The notes beneath the pieces were generated by a model. The model made no database searches and was not told the DNA's origin. It worked only from the letters and a program-made list of their open reading frames with translations. From positions 1 to 64,000 of the forward strand of contig NZ_FNYE01000035.1 in assembly GCF_900108945.1 (NCBI RefSeq): a stretch of 64,000 nucleotides of DNA, written 5' to 3'. Origin of the DNA: Paraburkholderia diazotrophica. Lineage in GTDB: Bacteria > Pseudomonadota > Gammaproteobacteria > Burkholderiales > Burkholderiaceae. Made by a program: the position numbers and the translations under genes. Within the stretch, counting starts at the first letter, position 1, and every line of letters starts with the position of its first letter. Positions 7,629-16,987 of this stretch are shown one piece after another.

Positions 7629-9665
7629 TCAATCGCTATTGCTGGCGATGCGCGCCACGATCGCGAGCAGCGCCTCGATCTTGACGGGCTTGACCAGGTG
7701 ACTGTCGCAGCCGGCCATTATCGAGCGAGCCTGATCCTCTGGCTGACCATAACCCGACACGGCCACGATTTCGAGGCGCTTACCCGCTGCGTGCTGGTCC
7801 CTTGCCATTTCCCTCAGCCGACGCGCGACATCGTAGCCGCTGATCCCCGGCAGACCGAGATCGAGAAACACGACATGCGGTTCGAAGGCAACGGCGATCT
7901 GAAGCGCTTCTTCCCCGCTGTGTGCGGTGCGCACGTCGTGCGTGTCGAAGATCATCGCGAGCGATAGTGCCGCATCGGTGTTGTCGTCCACGATCAGGAT
8001 GCGCAGCGGAACAGGTGACCGTTGCCCGGCTTCGCCGACGTCCGTCGCCTGCTGGTTGCTATCCTCGCAGATGGGCAGGCGTATCTCGAACTCACTGCCT
8101 CGGTTCCTGCCCTCGCTTCTCGCAGTAATCGTCCCTCCGTGCATCTCGGTCAGCGTCTTGCAAACCGACAGCCCGATACCGAGACCGCCTCTCGATTGCT
8201 CGCCGTGGCCGGAGCCCTGCACGAACAGATCGAACACGTGAGGAAGCGCTTCGCCGGAAATCCCCGTGCCCGTGTCCGACACGGTGACGGATATGTCCCG
8301 CCCGACGACGCTTGCACTTACAACGATCCGCCCGCCGTCATCCGTGTATTTGATGGCGTTGTCCAGCAGATTGGAAAACATCTGCGTCATCCGCGCGGGA
8401 TCGCCATCGACATGAACGGGCTGATCCAGCGGCAGACGCACGATGTCGTGATGCCGCTGGTGCGCGGCCGGCATGGTGATTTCGAGCGCATGGTCCAGCG
8501 CCCGCCGGATATCGAAGACCTCGCGCCGCAATTCGATCTTGCCCGTCGTGATCCGCGATACATCGAGCAGGTCGTCGATCAGGTGCGACAGATGACCGGT
8601 CTGGCGCTCGATCACATTGCGCAGCCACTCTCGCTTGACGGGATCAGCGCCTGCGCTGTGGCCCAACAGATGCGCCGCGTTCCGCACGGGCGCCAACGGG
8701 TTGCGCAGTTCATGAGCCAGCGTTGCCAGAAAGATGTCCTTGCGGCGATCTGCATCCTTCAGTTTCGCCTCCGCGTCCGCCCGCTCTGTCACGTCGCACA
8801 GGCTGCCGACGAACACATAATCGTCCTGCTGCACGGGCGGACGGAGGTACCCGAACATTTCGACGGTCCTGAGCGCCCGGTCAGTGACCCGATACAGCCG
8901 GAACGCGACATGCACAGGCTGCCCCGACACCAGCCGGGACTGGAAATGCGATCGCAGCAGTTCGACGTCGGCCGGGTGCACGACTGACGTCATGAACTCG
9001 GTTTCCGTCAACGGGCCACGGTGCTCCGGCTGTCCGGTGATCTCGTACATCTGCCGGTTTTCCCACACGCCCTTGCGCGACGCACCACTCCACTCGAAGA
9101 TGCCGATGCCGGCCGCGCTCGTCGCGACGCGCAATCGTTCCTCCGTGGCCTGCAGCGTGGTCAGCGCTTTTTGCAGGCTGTCCTGTGCCGTCGACACCTC
9201 GGCGGCCTGACGCTGCAATTGCCCGTCGATCGCGCATTCGATAATCGCGCGAAACGTGCGCTCGACGATCTCGTGCGCCCGCATGTGCACGTCGACGGAA
9301 GCGGCCACGGGACCGAAATAGGCGCGGATCTCGTCCTTCAGACAGTGTTGGAGCAGTTCAATGTTGCGAAACAGGTCCGTGACTCGCCACTCGGCTGGCC
9401 AGAATCTGCCAGGCTGGGCGATGCCCGCATTCACCGATACGGAAGCGTCGCTCTCGGCGATCAGCAGTGCGGCGCACACTTCGGACAGCACGTAAGCGAA
9501 ATAGCCGATGAGTCCCCGTTTGGCGTCCGCATCGGTGCGCGCGCACCGTTTCAAGGTCTCGGCTAGCCAGCGACGCAACAGCTGACGACGTGTGCGTGCC
9601 AGCCTGCGAGCGAGGTCGCTGAGGCTCGAGGCGCCATGCGATTCCAGCAAAAGGTCCCGCTTCAT
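7629..9665 (-). CDS. Hybrid sensor histidine kinase / response regulator with PAS domain
   Basis: A 678-residue cytoplasmic signalling protein with no clear membrane helix. The N-terminal ~150 residues form a helical domain resembling the RsbR-type N-terminal sensor, then comes a PAS domain (~175-300), then HisKA with phospho-acceptor His318 in 'LAHELRNP', then HATPase_c ('NLLDNAIKYT', 'GLGIGLSVCK'), and a C-terminal receiver with Asp602 in 'FLDLGLPG' and the conserved Lys in 'HLVKP'. It resembles orphan chemosensory or stress hybrid kinases common in Burkholderiaceae. Start 9665 is chosen over 9701 because an AGGGGG sequence lies just before it. There is no output gene alongside, so the target is unknown. 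Confidence 0.87.
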   Translation of the reverse strand: MKRDLLLESHGASSLSDLARRLARTRRQLLRRWLAETLKRCARTDADAKRGLIGYFAYVLSEVCAALLIAESDASVSVNAGIAQPGRFWPAEWRVTDLFRNIELLQHCLKDEIRAYFGPVAASVDVHMRAHEIVERTFRAIIECAIDGQLQRQAAEVSTAQDSLQKALTTLQATEERLRVATSAAGIGIFEWSGASRKGVWENRQMYEITGQPEHRGPLTETEFMTSVVHPADVELLRSHFQSRLVSGQPVHVAFRLYRVTDRALRTVEMFGYLRPPVQQDDYVFVGSLCDVTERADAEAKLKDADRRKDIFLATLAHELRNPLAPVRNAAHLLGHSAGADPVKREWLRNVIERQTGHLSHLIDDLLDVSRITTGKIELRREVFDIRRALDHALEITMPAAHQRHHDIVRLPLDQPVHVDGDPARMTQMFSNLLDNAIKYTDDGGRIVVSASVVGRDISVTVSDTGTGISGEALPHVFDLFVQGSGHGEQSRGGLGIGLSVCKTLTEMHGGTITARSEGRNRGSEFEIRLPICEDSNQQATDVGEAGQRSPVPLRILIVDDNTDAALSLAMIFDTHDVRTAHSGEEALQIAVAFEPHVVFLDLGLPGISGYDVARRLREMARDQHAAGKRLEIVAVSGYGQPEDQARSIMAGCDSHLVKPVKIEALLAIVARIASNSD

Positions 9666-10009
9666 AGATGCCCCCTCAGGCGAAAGCACCTGAGCCGCCA
9701 TGCCGTGCCGGCAGCGGGACGCCCCGTCGAGTCAATCAGCCTCTTTCTCATGGACTGTCTGTTCAAGGTTACGTTTGCGTGTAACTGAAGGTGTCAACCA
9801 GCCGGCGCGTGATGACGGTCCATGTCGGTCCGCGTCGTTCACGCCGGTTCGCGCCGGTTCACCGTACCACGCGTGACACTGTACCTGCCGTCCGGCGGCT
9901 GTTTAACCGAGACAAACCCGGACCCTTTCCTGTGGAAGCGATTTCAGCGGCGTAACGGGATGGGTGCCTGATTGATTTGAAAAGTTCTCGCTCGCGTATT
10001 CGGTGAAAG
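9666..10009. other. Intergenic region, nothing recognised
   Basis: About 340 bases upstream of the hybrid kinase and downstream of the methyltransferase gene (both minus). It has several GCCGGTTCGC-type short repeats around 9838-9862 but no ORF, RNA or operator I can support. Confidence 0.4.
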
Positions 10010-10636
10010 TCAGTTCGATCCACGGCCTTTGGCAAATACGAGTCGGGTCCAGGTCACGTTCATGCGTTGGTTCGATCGCTGGACGGATTCCGATCGAACG
10101 ACGTGTATCGGTTGCAGACCGTGAGCCTTCGCGAGCTGGACCGTCTCTTCAGCCGAGACGTCGAACATCCGCCGACCGTCCGGAATCGGACCATGTCGCA
10201 ATGACATGATCAGCAAAGCGCCGTCAGACAGCAGACGAGCGACATTGGGCATCGCGCGACGACGTTCTTCTTCGTCGAGATGCATCCAGACGGCCGTCAG
10301 CATGGCGAGATCGAAACGTCTTCTCATGGCGCGCAGGACACGGATGTCCGGAAGGCTATCGTCGAGCCATTCGATCCGCGATGCCGGATGCAGCTTGACG
10401 CCAGCGGCTCTGAACTCGTCGACCGGCTCGACGGCGAGTACTTTATGCCCCATTGCCGCAAGCGCAGCCGCGTCGGTTCCTATACCTGCTCCAACGTCGA
10501 GCACCCTGGACGGGCGCGTCGGTATGAAATGCAAAACAGCCGCGTGGTGCTCGGCAAACGAGATGCTCTGCCATTGGCTGATCAGTGATTGGGCGGCCTC
10601 CGCGTAGCCCTCTGTGCCGCTTACGTCGATAGACAC
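10010..10636 (-). CDS. Class I SAM-dependent methyltransferase
   Basis: A 208-residue protein with the Rossmann-fold SAM motif I 'VLDVGAGIGTDAAAL' (residues ~44-58), an acidic residue at the end of beta-2 ('AVEPVDEF') and a motif IV-like 'FDLAMLTAVWMHL'. This is the UbiE/COQ5-like small-molecule methyltransferase fold. The substrate cannot be read from the sequence. It stands alone between the kinase and an exported metallophosphoesterase, both also on the minus strand. Confidence 0.82.
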   Translation of the reverse strand: MSIDVSGTEGYAEAAQSLISQWQSISFAEHHAAVLHFIPTRPSRVLDVGAGIGTDAAALAAMGHKVLAVEPVDEFRAAGVKLHPASRIEWLDDSLPDIRVLRAMRRRFDLAMLTAVWMHLDEEERRRAMPNVARLLSDGALLIMSLRHGPIPDGRRMFDVSAEETVQLAKAHGLQPIHVVRSESVQRSNQRMNVTWTRLVFAKGRGSN

Positions 10637-10753
10637 TGACGCCTCCCCCGTCTGGTGATCCGTGAAGTTTGCCAGATGATCTGGTGGACGCTCCGTCCGA
10701 AGGCCGCATAGACGCGTGTTCCGCGGCCTTCAGCAAACACTCGCGCATCGGAT

Positions 10754-11953
10754 CTATGGCTGCGGGACGGCAGTTCGATTCGCCGGCACGATCTGTGGCT
10801 GGAAGGAAAAGACTTCGCGAGTGCGGTCGTCGACGAACACCTTTAACCAGTGCACGTCGTTATTACCGTTTGCCTGGTTGTCGCCAAAGGTTTCGACGCG
10901 AAGGAAGGTCTCGAGCCGCCTGCCTTGAGCATCCAGAAAAGGCCGGTCGATGCGGAAGTAATGTGAATCGCCATGCACATAGGCAACTGGCTTTCTGAAC
11001 GCGATAACCTCATCGCGCAGTGCAAGCAAAAAGTCCTTGAAGCCGTCAGGCGTCGGGCCGGGAAATGCCGGGTCCGAGCTGGGCAACATGTCGTTTTCGA
11101 CCAGCGTCTTTGGATCGCGCGTCGGCGCACGCGTAGCGTCTGAATTGTCCCAACCCGGATCGGCTTGTGAAATGAACATGATGGCCGACGCGCCGCGTGC
11201 TTTCGCTTCATCGAATGTCTGCCGCATCCAGACGATATCGGCATGGTTCCGCGCTGCATACTCCGCCGGGTCCGGACTCGTATCGCAAAGGTTGTTGCAC
11301 GACCCCTGGATGTTGAGCGTCGCATAAACCACGCCGTTCACCATCCAGCGTCGATTCTCGACACAACTCACGAGGTGACTGTTGCTGTCCAGACAAAGCT
11401 TGTCCGTCTGTACCTCCTGAAGAATCGGACGTTGTCCCAGCGACCAGGGAGAGCTGAAGAAGAGCTGACGCTCGTGATCGAGCCTCTCCCTCGACGAAAA
11501 CGCGCCATTCGACGCACGGTCGCAGTCGGTCCAGTCGTTGTCACCCGGCGTGAACATCGCCGGCGATTTCAACGCATTGAAGTAGCCCTGCGCCTGTACG
11601 TACAGAGCATCGCTGCAAGTCGAAGGCACGACCGATCCGGGCGTGCCACTGCCGGCCTTGAGGTCGCCGTCGTGGACAGTGAAAGCGAGTTTCTGGGAGT
11701 TCATGTCGGCGATCAGGTTCGGCACACCGACCAGTGCTTGCGTGTCGGAGTAAGGCAAGTCACCCCACAGCCCGATCGCATAGGCACGCCCTTCGTCATG
11801 TCCGTCATCGTGACCGTTTGCAAGCACATCAGCGGCTGACCCGGCGGCCAGCGAGACGGCCGCGATTGCGCAGGCAACGTTCCGTAGCCAGCGCCACCCT
11901 CTCCCTTTAGATTCCGTCTGCAAGCCAGACAACGTACACCGATCTTTTGCCAT
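10754..11953 (-). CDS. Exported metallophosphoesterase-like protein
   Basis: A 399-residue protein. An N-terminal basic segment is followed by a hydrophobic helix and an Ala-rich cleavage region (residues ~20-46), then a His/Asp-rich 'NGHDDGHDEG' stretch. The mature part has calcineurin-like metal-binding motifs in order: G-D-L-P-Y, H-D-G-D-L-K, P-G-D-N-D-W and, near the C-terminus, H-G-D-S-H-Y. This suggests a secreted binuclear-metal phosphoesterase. The substrate is unknown. The long region between the motifs contains several Cys residues that could form disulfides. No operon partner is apparent. Confidence 0.78.
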   Translation of the reverse strand: MAKDRCTLSGLQTESKGRGWRWLRNVACAIAAVSLAAGSAADVLANGHDDGHDEGRAYAIGLWGDLPYSDTQALVGVPNLIADMNSQKLAFTVHDGDLKAGSGTPGSVVPSTCSDALYVQAQGYFNALKSPAMFTPGDNDWTDCDRASNGAFSSRERLDHERQLFFSSPWSLGQRPILQEVQTDKLCLDSNSHLVSCVENRRWMVNGVVYATLNIQGSCNNLCDTSPDPAEYAARNHADIVWMRQTFDEAKARGASAIMFISQADPGWDNSDATRAPTRDPKTLVENDMLPSSDPAFPGPTPDGFKDFLLALRDEVIAFRKPVAYVHGDSHYFRIDRPFLDAQGRRLETFLRVETFGDNQANGNNDVHWLKVFVDDRTREVFSFQPQIVPANRTAVPQP

Positions 11954-12438
11954 CGTTAGCTCCTTTATTCATGGCGCGAATTGCGCGTACTGAAGTGAAG
12001 GCGCTCCATATGACAGGTGAATGTCGTAAGCCGCAATTCGCCTTTATCCGGTTAATTCGATGAAACGACTCAAGGATAGTCGCGATAGAGAATGTGATGT
12101 ATTCGCACAATAAGAGCTGTGGAGCATCATTTGGCAAAAGCAATAGCAGCGAACGGTTCGTCGGACCAGGCAGCTCCATCTTCAAGCGCTGTGTGCGGGG
12201 GCTCTGATTTCGACAGACATTCTGGCTCACCACTCCTTCTCAATCTAGCTGGTTGCCCCGCCTGAATTTGGCTATAACAAAGACAGAACAGGTGGTAAAG
12301 ATGCTGCGGCCTACCCTCGACTTACCTCTTCGCTATCCGCAAAGCACCGCGAGCCTCTCGCGCGCAAGTCCTGAGTTGACCCTATCCGTCAGTTCAATCC
12401 CGCCTGCCACGCCACATCAACCAGCCGGGAGGCACGAC
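11954..12438. other. Divergent intergenic region
   Basis: About 485 bases between the metallophosphoesterase (minus) and the small exported protein (plus), with lower GC than the flanks. An ORF reading on the minus strand across 11907-12233 lacks any family feature or ribosome site and is treated as spurious. Both promoters should lie here, but I see no clear operator. Confidence 0.45.
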
Positions 12439-12933
12439 ATGAAGATGATTGGTTTGCTCGGACTACTGGCGAGCGCCGCTGTGCAGGCTCAAGTCGCCTT
12501 GCCGTTACCAGCGGCATACCCGACGCTGCTCGGAGTCTCGTGCGGCGGTGTACATGTGGCCAGCTATGTCACGGGATTCGATCAGAACGGGTATATCCAC
12601 GGCGAGGTTTACGCGTGGACGCGCTGCGGCGGTTCGGGGCGCGGCGGCGGCTACCAGAGTCAGACTTATCAGTCCTGGCACACCATCGTGTGGGATCTGC
12701 GCCAGAACTACAAGGTGCTGCCCTACGACAACGTGGTTCCCGACCCGGCACTCAGGGCCATCGATGCACACGGCAATAGCATTCTGGATACCTGCACCGT
12801 TACAACCGATGGACCGCCGGCCTGCGTTGCGAGTGCTTATATCTACTATATTCCGCCAACCATGAAGCCGATTTCGGACACCGTTCCCGTCACCCAGAAC
12901 GTTCCGGCGAGACCGGTCGTTCCCGATCGCTGA
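12439..12933 (+). CDS. Small exported protein of unknown function
   Basis: A 164-residue protein with a short signal peptide (MKMIGLLGLLASAAVQAQ, cleavage near Ala-Gln). The mature part has Cys residues that could pair, a Gly-rich turn (CGGSGRGGGYQSQ) and a Pro-rich tail ending 'PARPVVPDR'. I do not recognise the family. The start at 12439 is fixed by GGGAGG 7 bases upstream; the open frame continues upstream but without coding character. It is probably periplasmic or secreted. Confidence 0.65.
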   Translation: MKMIGLLGLLASAAVQAQVALPLPAAYPTLLGVSCGGVHVASYVTGFDQNGYIHGEVYAWTRCGGSGRGGGYQSQTYQSWHTIVWDLRQNYKVLPYDNVVPDPALRAIDAHGNSILDTCTVTTDGPPACVASAYIYYIPPTMKPISDTVPVTQNVPARPVVPDR

Positions 12934-12961
12934 ACTGCGAACGGTCCGGGCTCAGCGCCAC

Positions 12962-13290
12962 TCATGGCAAGCACCTGGGCGAGTGAATTCGTCGGGCACC
13001 GTCACGACGACCGGATGACTGAGTTCCGCTGCCAGCGAAGCTTTTGTGAACAGGCCGATTCCAACACCCGCCAGCACTGCCGGCCCGGATTGTTTCAACG
13101 CTGTTGGACGACAGGGTTCCTCGCACCGTCACCGTAAATGGCCCTTCCGGTCCGACAAACGGCCACGCAGCAGCCGACTGCGTCAGACCACCCTAGATCA
13201 GGTAGTTGTGGTCGACCAGATCGGCAGATGTCTGCGGTATTCCGTGTTGATCGAAATAGCGGCGTGAACCGACGCATATCAACGGCCTGG
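12962..13290 (-). pseudogene. LysR-type regulator remnant (effector-binding domain)
   Basis: Read on the minus strand, this stretch gives the C-terminal half of a LysR regulator: 'ICVGSRRYFDQHGIP', then 'LVDHNYLI' followed by an in-frame TAG (13193-13195), then 'WPFVGPEGPFTV', then after a one-base insertion 'AVLAGVGIGLFTKASL'. The helix-turn-helix half is absent. It is a decayed gene, ending just before the EhuB-like gene, and may once have regulated a neighbour. Confidence 0.75.
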
Positions 13291-13317
13291 ATTACATGGC
13301 TGGGTACCGCAACTGAT

Positions 13318-14175
13318 TTACTGGCCCGAGCAGATCTGCTCGGTCTTCCGGGTCGGCAAGAATCCCTTGCCGAAGCCAAAGGGCGTCACGAGCGACAGGT
13401 GTTCACTCGATCCAATGAAAGGCACCAGTGCCTTGTTAAAGGCGTCGCGCAAATCCTTGTCGCTCTTCCTGAACCCGAATGCGCCGTGCGACGTCACAGA
13501 GTTGTTGTTGACGCTCTGAAAAGGCGCCGTTGCCTGCACACCGTCGGCTTTCTGCGCCATGTTGTTGATCGAAAGCGCCGTCAGCGCCGCCGCATCGGCG
13601 CGCCCCGTCTGCACGGCGCTGACGAGGCTCGGTTGATCGGACAGTTGCACGAGCTGATTCGGCTTTACGCCGCTTTGCTCCGCGTAGCCGACCTCGACGG
13701 TGCCCGCCATCACTGCAAGCTTCGTATTCGGCTTTGCGGCAACCGACTGGAAATCCTTCATGTTGTCCGGATTGCCTTTCTTGACGAGCAATGCCTCGCC
13801 CATCCCGTAACTCGGCTCCGAGAACAGAATCTGCTGGCAACGCGGAGGCGTGACGGCCATGCCCGCGGCGATGATATCGAAGCGCCCGGCCTGCAAGCCC
13901 GGAATCAACGACCCGAAGTCGGTCAGCACGCCGACTACGTTCTTGATACCCATCTTGTGCAGCACGGCTTTCGCAACCTCCGGAGCTTCGCCCGTCACGT
14001 TGCCGTCCATGTCCGCGTAGCCATAGGGCGCTTCGTTGGCGAATCCGATCCTGATCGTGCCCGTATGCATTGCCCGTTCCAATGTAGTTTCAGCTTGCGC
14101 CGCGACGCTGACTGCAGTCATTGCGAATGCCAACACCATTGAAATGCCGTACCGCAGAGTCTTGCTGTTAAACAT
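13318..14175 (-). CDS. ehuB: Periplasmic solute-binding protein, ectoine-type (EhuB-like)
   Basis: A 285-residue family-3 solute-binding protein with a cleavable signal peptide ending near 'VAAQAE'. 'GTIRIGFANEAPYGYAD' at the mature N-terminus and 'FDIIAAGMAVTPPRC' are strongly reminiscent of EhuB, the ectoine/hydroxyectoine binder of Ehu ABC transporters. The start is fixed by AGGAGA before 14175. It is the last gene of the long minus-strand operon, 61 bases after the M20 gene, whereas its likely permeases and ATPase lie at 27.9-30.0 kb on the plus strand. The actual ligand may not be ectoine, because no ectoine-specific catabolic genes apart from the M24 protein are present. Confidence 0.82.
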   Translation of the reverse strand: MFNSKTLRYGISMVLAFAMTAVSVAAQAETTLERAMHTGTIRIGFANEAPYGYADMDGNVTGEAPEVAKAVLHKMGIKNVVGVLTDFGSLIPGLQAGRFDIIAAGMAVTPPRCQQILFSEPSYGMGEALLVKKGNPDNMKDFQSVAAKPNTKLAVMAGTVEVGYAEQSGVKPNQLVQLSDQPSLVSAVQTGRADAAALTALSINNMAQKADGVQATAPFQSVNNNSVTSHGAFGFRKSDKDLRDAFNKALVPFIGSSEHLSLVTPFGFGKGFLPTRKTEQICSGQ

Positions 14176-14236
14176 TTTCGTTCTCCTGTTTACCGAGTCG
14201 AATGGATTACATCCCGTCACTACGAATGCGATGTGC

Positions 14237-15544
14237 TCAGTCATCCGAGTAGATGCCGGTCAATTGCGCACACAAATCGACACCCCAGCCAAGCAGATCC
14301 TCATCGAAGTCGAACCGCTCGTTGTGGTGCCCGCCGCGCGTCTGCCCCGCCAGCAGCAGATAGGTCGAGCGCCCTCCGCGCTGCTGGACCGCGCGCGCCA
14401 TGTACGTTGCGTCTTCGCTCGCCGGAACGAGGTAGTTCGACACCGAGATGCCGGCGTCATCCCGCATGCCCACGTGGCGCGCCGCCTCGGCCACGGCGTT
14501 GACGAGCGCCTCGCTGTTGTCCGCGCCGACAAACTGGGCGACGGGCCGCACCTCGGCCTGCACGCCGTTCATCCGCGCAGCGCCTTCGATGATCTCGATC
14601 GCACGCTCATGCATGTACGAACACACTTCGTCGTTCGCGCCGCGGACTTCGAAGCGGAATTGCGCGGCGTCCGACACGACGTTGTTCGCGTTGTTAGAAC
14701 TGAACTTGCCGACGTTGACGCGCGACGCGCCCTTGCTGTGTCGAGGGATCGCGTACAGCGCCTGCACCGCGCCGCAGGCGGCGAGCAGCGCATTGCGTCC
14801 GTCCTGGGGCGCATTGCCCGCATGGCTCGCGCGTCCGGAAAAATGCACGTCGCAGATGCGCGCCGCGAGCCACGTCGCGTCACAGATCAGCTTGCGCTCG
14901 GAGACGATGCCGAGATGCAGCGCGACGAACGACTCCACTTCCGCCAGTTGCGGCAAGCGGGCAAACACGGCCCCGCCTCCCGCCACTTCTTCGGCTGGCT
15001 GAAAGAAGAGATGCACGCGGCCACGCAGGGTCGCACGCGAAGCCGCGAGCCGCCGTGCAAAGCCGAGCCCGATGGTGAGATGTCCATCGTGGCCGCACGC
15101 GTGCATCACGCCGTCGTTGCACGAACGAAATCCCGCAGCGGCCGGCATGTGCCCGGCTGCATCGCTTTCGGCAATCGGCAGCGCGTCGATGTCGAAACGA
15201 AACCCATGCGTCGGTCCGATCGATGCTCCATCGAGCGTCGCAACCAGTCCCGTGAAGCCGCCCTTCATCGCAGGCAAATACCGGTTGTCCGCGCCCAGTG
15301 CCTCGCTCGCGCGCGCAAACGCCGCATCGAGCGCGGCCGGTGGGGGCAGACCTGAACGCGGGGCGCCTTCGTACAGCGCCTCGCCCCACGTCACCGTGAA
15401 GCCGAGCTGTTCAAGTTCTTCGCACAGCTTTGCGGTGGTATGGAACTCAGTCCACGACAGTTCAGGGTACGCATGGTAGGCACGGCGCGTGGCCACGAGC
15501 GGCGCCAGACGTTCGGCGTGCGGATACAGCGGAAGTGTGTGCAT
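14237..15544 (-). CDS. M20 amidohydrolase, AbgA-like (aminobenzoyl-glutamate hydrolase type)
   Basis: A 435-residue metallopeptidase-fold amidohydrolase. The metal motif 'MHACGHDGH', the catalytic 'FQPAEE', and blocks such as 'GGFTGLVATLD', 'GASRVNVG', 'RGANDEV', 'SEDATYM' and a C-terminal 'GHHNERFDFDED' recall E. coli AbgA, a subunit of p-aminobenzoyl-glutamate hydrolase acting on a folate breakdown product. Related enzymes cleave N-acyl amino acids such as hippurate. It starts 15 bases after the aldehyde dehydrogenase in the same operon. In a locus full of folate-dependent enzymes, salvage of folate fragments is a tempting role, but hydrolysis of an N-acyl glycine or sarcosine fits equally well. 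Confidence 0.75.
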   Translation of the reverse strand: MHTLPLYPHAERLAPLVATRRAYHAYPELSWTEFHTTAKLCEELEQLGFTVTWGEALYEGAPRSGLPPPAALDAAFARASEALGADNRYLPAMKGGFTGLVATLDGASIGPTHGFRFDIDALPIAESDAAGHMPAAAGFRSCNDGVMHACGHDGHLTIGLGFARRLAASRATLRGRVHLFFQPAEEVAGGGAVFARLPQLAEVESFVALHLGIVSERKLICDATWLAARICDVHFSGRASHAGNAPQDGRNALLAACGAVQALYAIPRHSKGASRVNVGKFSSNNANNVVSDAAQFRFEVRGANDEVCSYMHERAIEIIEGAARMNGVQAEVRPVAQFVGADNSEALVNAVAEAARHVGMRDDAGISVSNYLVPASEDATYMARAVQQRGGRSTYLLLAGQTRGGHHNERFDFDEDLLGWGVDLCAQLTGIYSDD

Positions 15545-15559
15545 CGGGTCGGCCCTGCC

Positions 15560-16987
15560 TCAGGCGAGTAGAGTGGGATCGATGTTGACCGACCGCGCAT
15601 TGCTGAACGCGGGCAAGCCAAGCGGGGAGAGCGCGATCGAACCGTTACCCGAGTTCTTGTGACCGATCCAGCCGAGCCGCGCATCGACGAAATTGCAGCG
15701 GTTCACATACACCGTGCCCGTCTCCGACGCATCGATGAAGCGTTCGGCCCGTGTGCGCGAGCGCGTGAAAATCGACGCGCTGAGTCCATAGTCGGAATCG
15801 TTCGCGAGTTCGATGGCCTGTGCGTCGGACTTCACTTTCATCACGGGAAGTACCGGGCCGAATGTCTCTTCTCTCAGGACAGCCATCCGGGGATCGACGC
15901 CGGCCAGCAGGGTCGGCAGCAGAAACAGCGCATTGCCGATCCGCTCGCTTCGCCCTCCCGTCACCGCCGTCGCGCCTTTTGCAACGGCGTCGTCGACGAG
16001 CTGTTGCAAACGATGCACGGCCGCATCGCCGCCGAATAGCGGACCCAATGTCGTATCCGGCGCCGTGGGGTCGCCGCATCGCTGCTCGGCCATCACCTGT
16101 GCGGCCGCCTCGACGAAGCGCTCGTAAAGCTTCTCGTGAACGAACACGCGCTTGACCGCGCAGCACGATTGCCCCGAGTTGTGCAGGCGTCCGACCCGCA
16201 CGGTCCATTCGACGGCACTCGCGAGATCCGCATCCTCGGCGATATACGCGGCATCGTTGCTGCCGAGTTCGAGCGAAACGCCGATAAACGGATTGCGCAG
16301 CGTATTCGCCGCGCGCTTCGCGATGCTCGCCTGAATGGAGCGACCGCCCTGCACGGAGCCCGTAAAGACGACATGATCGATGTCGGCCGTTTCGATGATG
16401 CGTGCCGACACGTCGTAGTCAACGGTGATATTCACCAGCAACGAACCGATGCCGCCCAGCGAGCCGAATGCCCGCTCGAAGTGACGACCCACGGATGGCG
16501 TGGTCGTATGCTTCAGCAGCACCGCGCTGCCGCTCAACAGCGCGCAGACGGTGCCGTTTATCGCGCAGAACAGCGGATAGTTCCAGGGCGTGATGATGTA
16601 CACGAGCCCTTTCGGCACGAAGTCGATGCGCCCTTCGAAATCTTCACTGTTGTACGACGCGAGGCCATATGGCGCGAGCGCGCCGTCACTGGCGAAACGG
16701 CACATGAACTCGGCGCGCTCGATCATGTAATCGACCTCGGCGGCGGCAGCCGACACAGGCTTGCCCATTTCACGCGTGACCTCGCGCGCGATTGCATCGC
16801 GATGTTCGCTGAAGTACCGCAACGCAGCCTTGACCAGGCCAGCACGGTCTTTTGCCGGGAACTTGCGCCATTCGCGCGCCGCTGCGCGAGCCTGGGCAAT
16901 GCGGCTCGACACCGCCTCATACGTTTCGGACGGCACCGAGAACACCTGTTCCCCAGTGAACGGGTTGCGCAATTCGATCATGCTCAT
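15560..16987 (-). CDS. NAD(P)-dependent aldehyde dehydrogenase
   Basis: A 475-residue aldehyde dehydrogenase. It has the cofactor-site 'ITPWNYPLF', the general base in 'LELGSNDA', and the catalytic cysteine in 'NSGQSCC'. The C-terminal half has the usual 'EETFGPVLPV' block. The start ATG at 16987 overlaps the TGA of the threonine-aldolase-like gene (TGATG), so the two are translationally coupled. This pairing suggests that it oxidises the aldehyde released by that aldolase (acetaldehyde if the substrate is threonine). The frame is open far upstream inside the aldolase gene; that part is not coding here. Confidence 0.85.
   Translation of the reverse strand: MSMIELRNPFTGEQVFSVPSETYEAVSSRIAQARAAAREWRKFPAKDRAGLVKAALRYFSEHRDAIAREVTREMGKPVSAAAAEVDYMIERAEFMCRFASDGALAPYGLASYNSEDFEGRIDFVPKGLVYIITPWNYPLFCAINGTVCALLSGSAVLLKHTTTPSVGRHFERAFGSLGGIGSLLVNITVDYDVSARIIETADIDHVVFTGSVQGGRSIQASIAKRAANTLRNPFIGVSLELGSNDAAYIAEDADLASAVEWTVRVGRLHNSGQSCCAVKRVFVHEKLYERFVEAAAQVMAEQRCGDPTAPDTTLGPLFGGDAAVHRLQQLVDDAVAKGATAVTGGRSERIGNALFLLPTLLAGVDPRMAVLREETFGPVLPVMKVKSDAQAIELANDSDYGLSASIFTRSRTRAERFIDASETGTVYVNRCNFVDARLGWIGHKNSGNGSIALSPLGLPAFSNARSVNIDPTLLA

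Noticed and set aside
11907..12233. 108-codon ORF on the minus strand upstream of the metallophosphoesterase
   Set aside because: No ribosome site, no family feature, and most of it lies in AT-richer promoter DNA.
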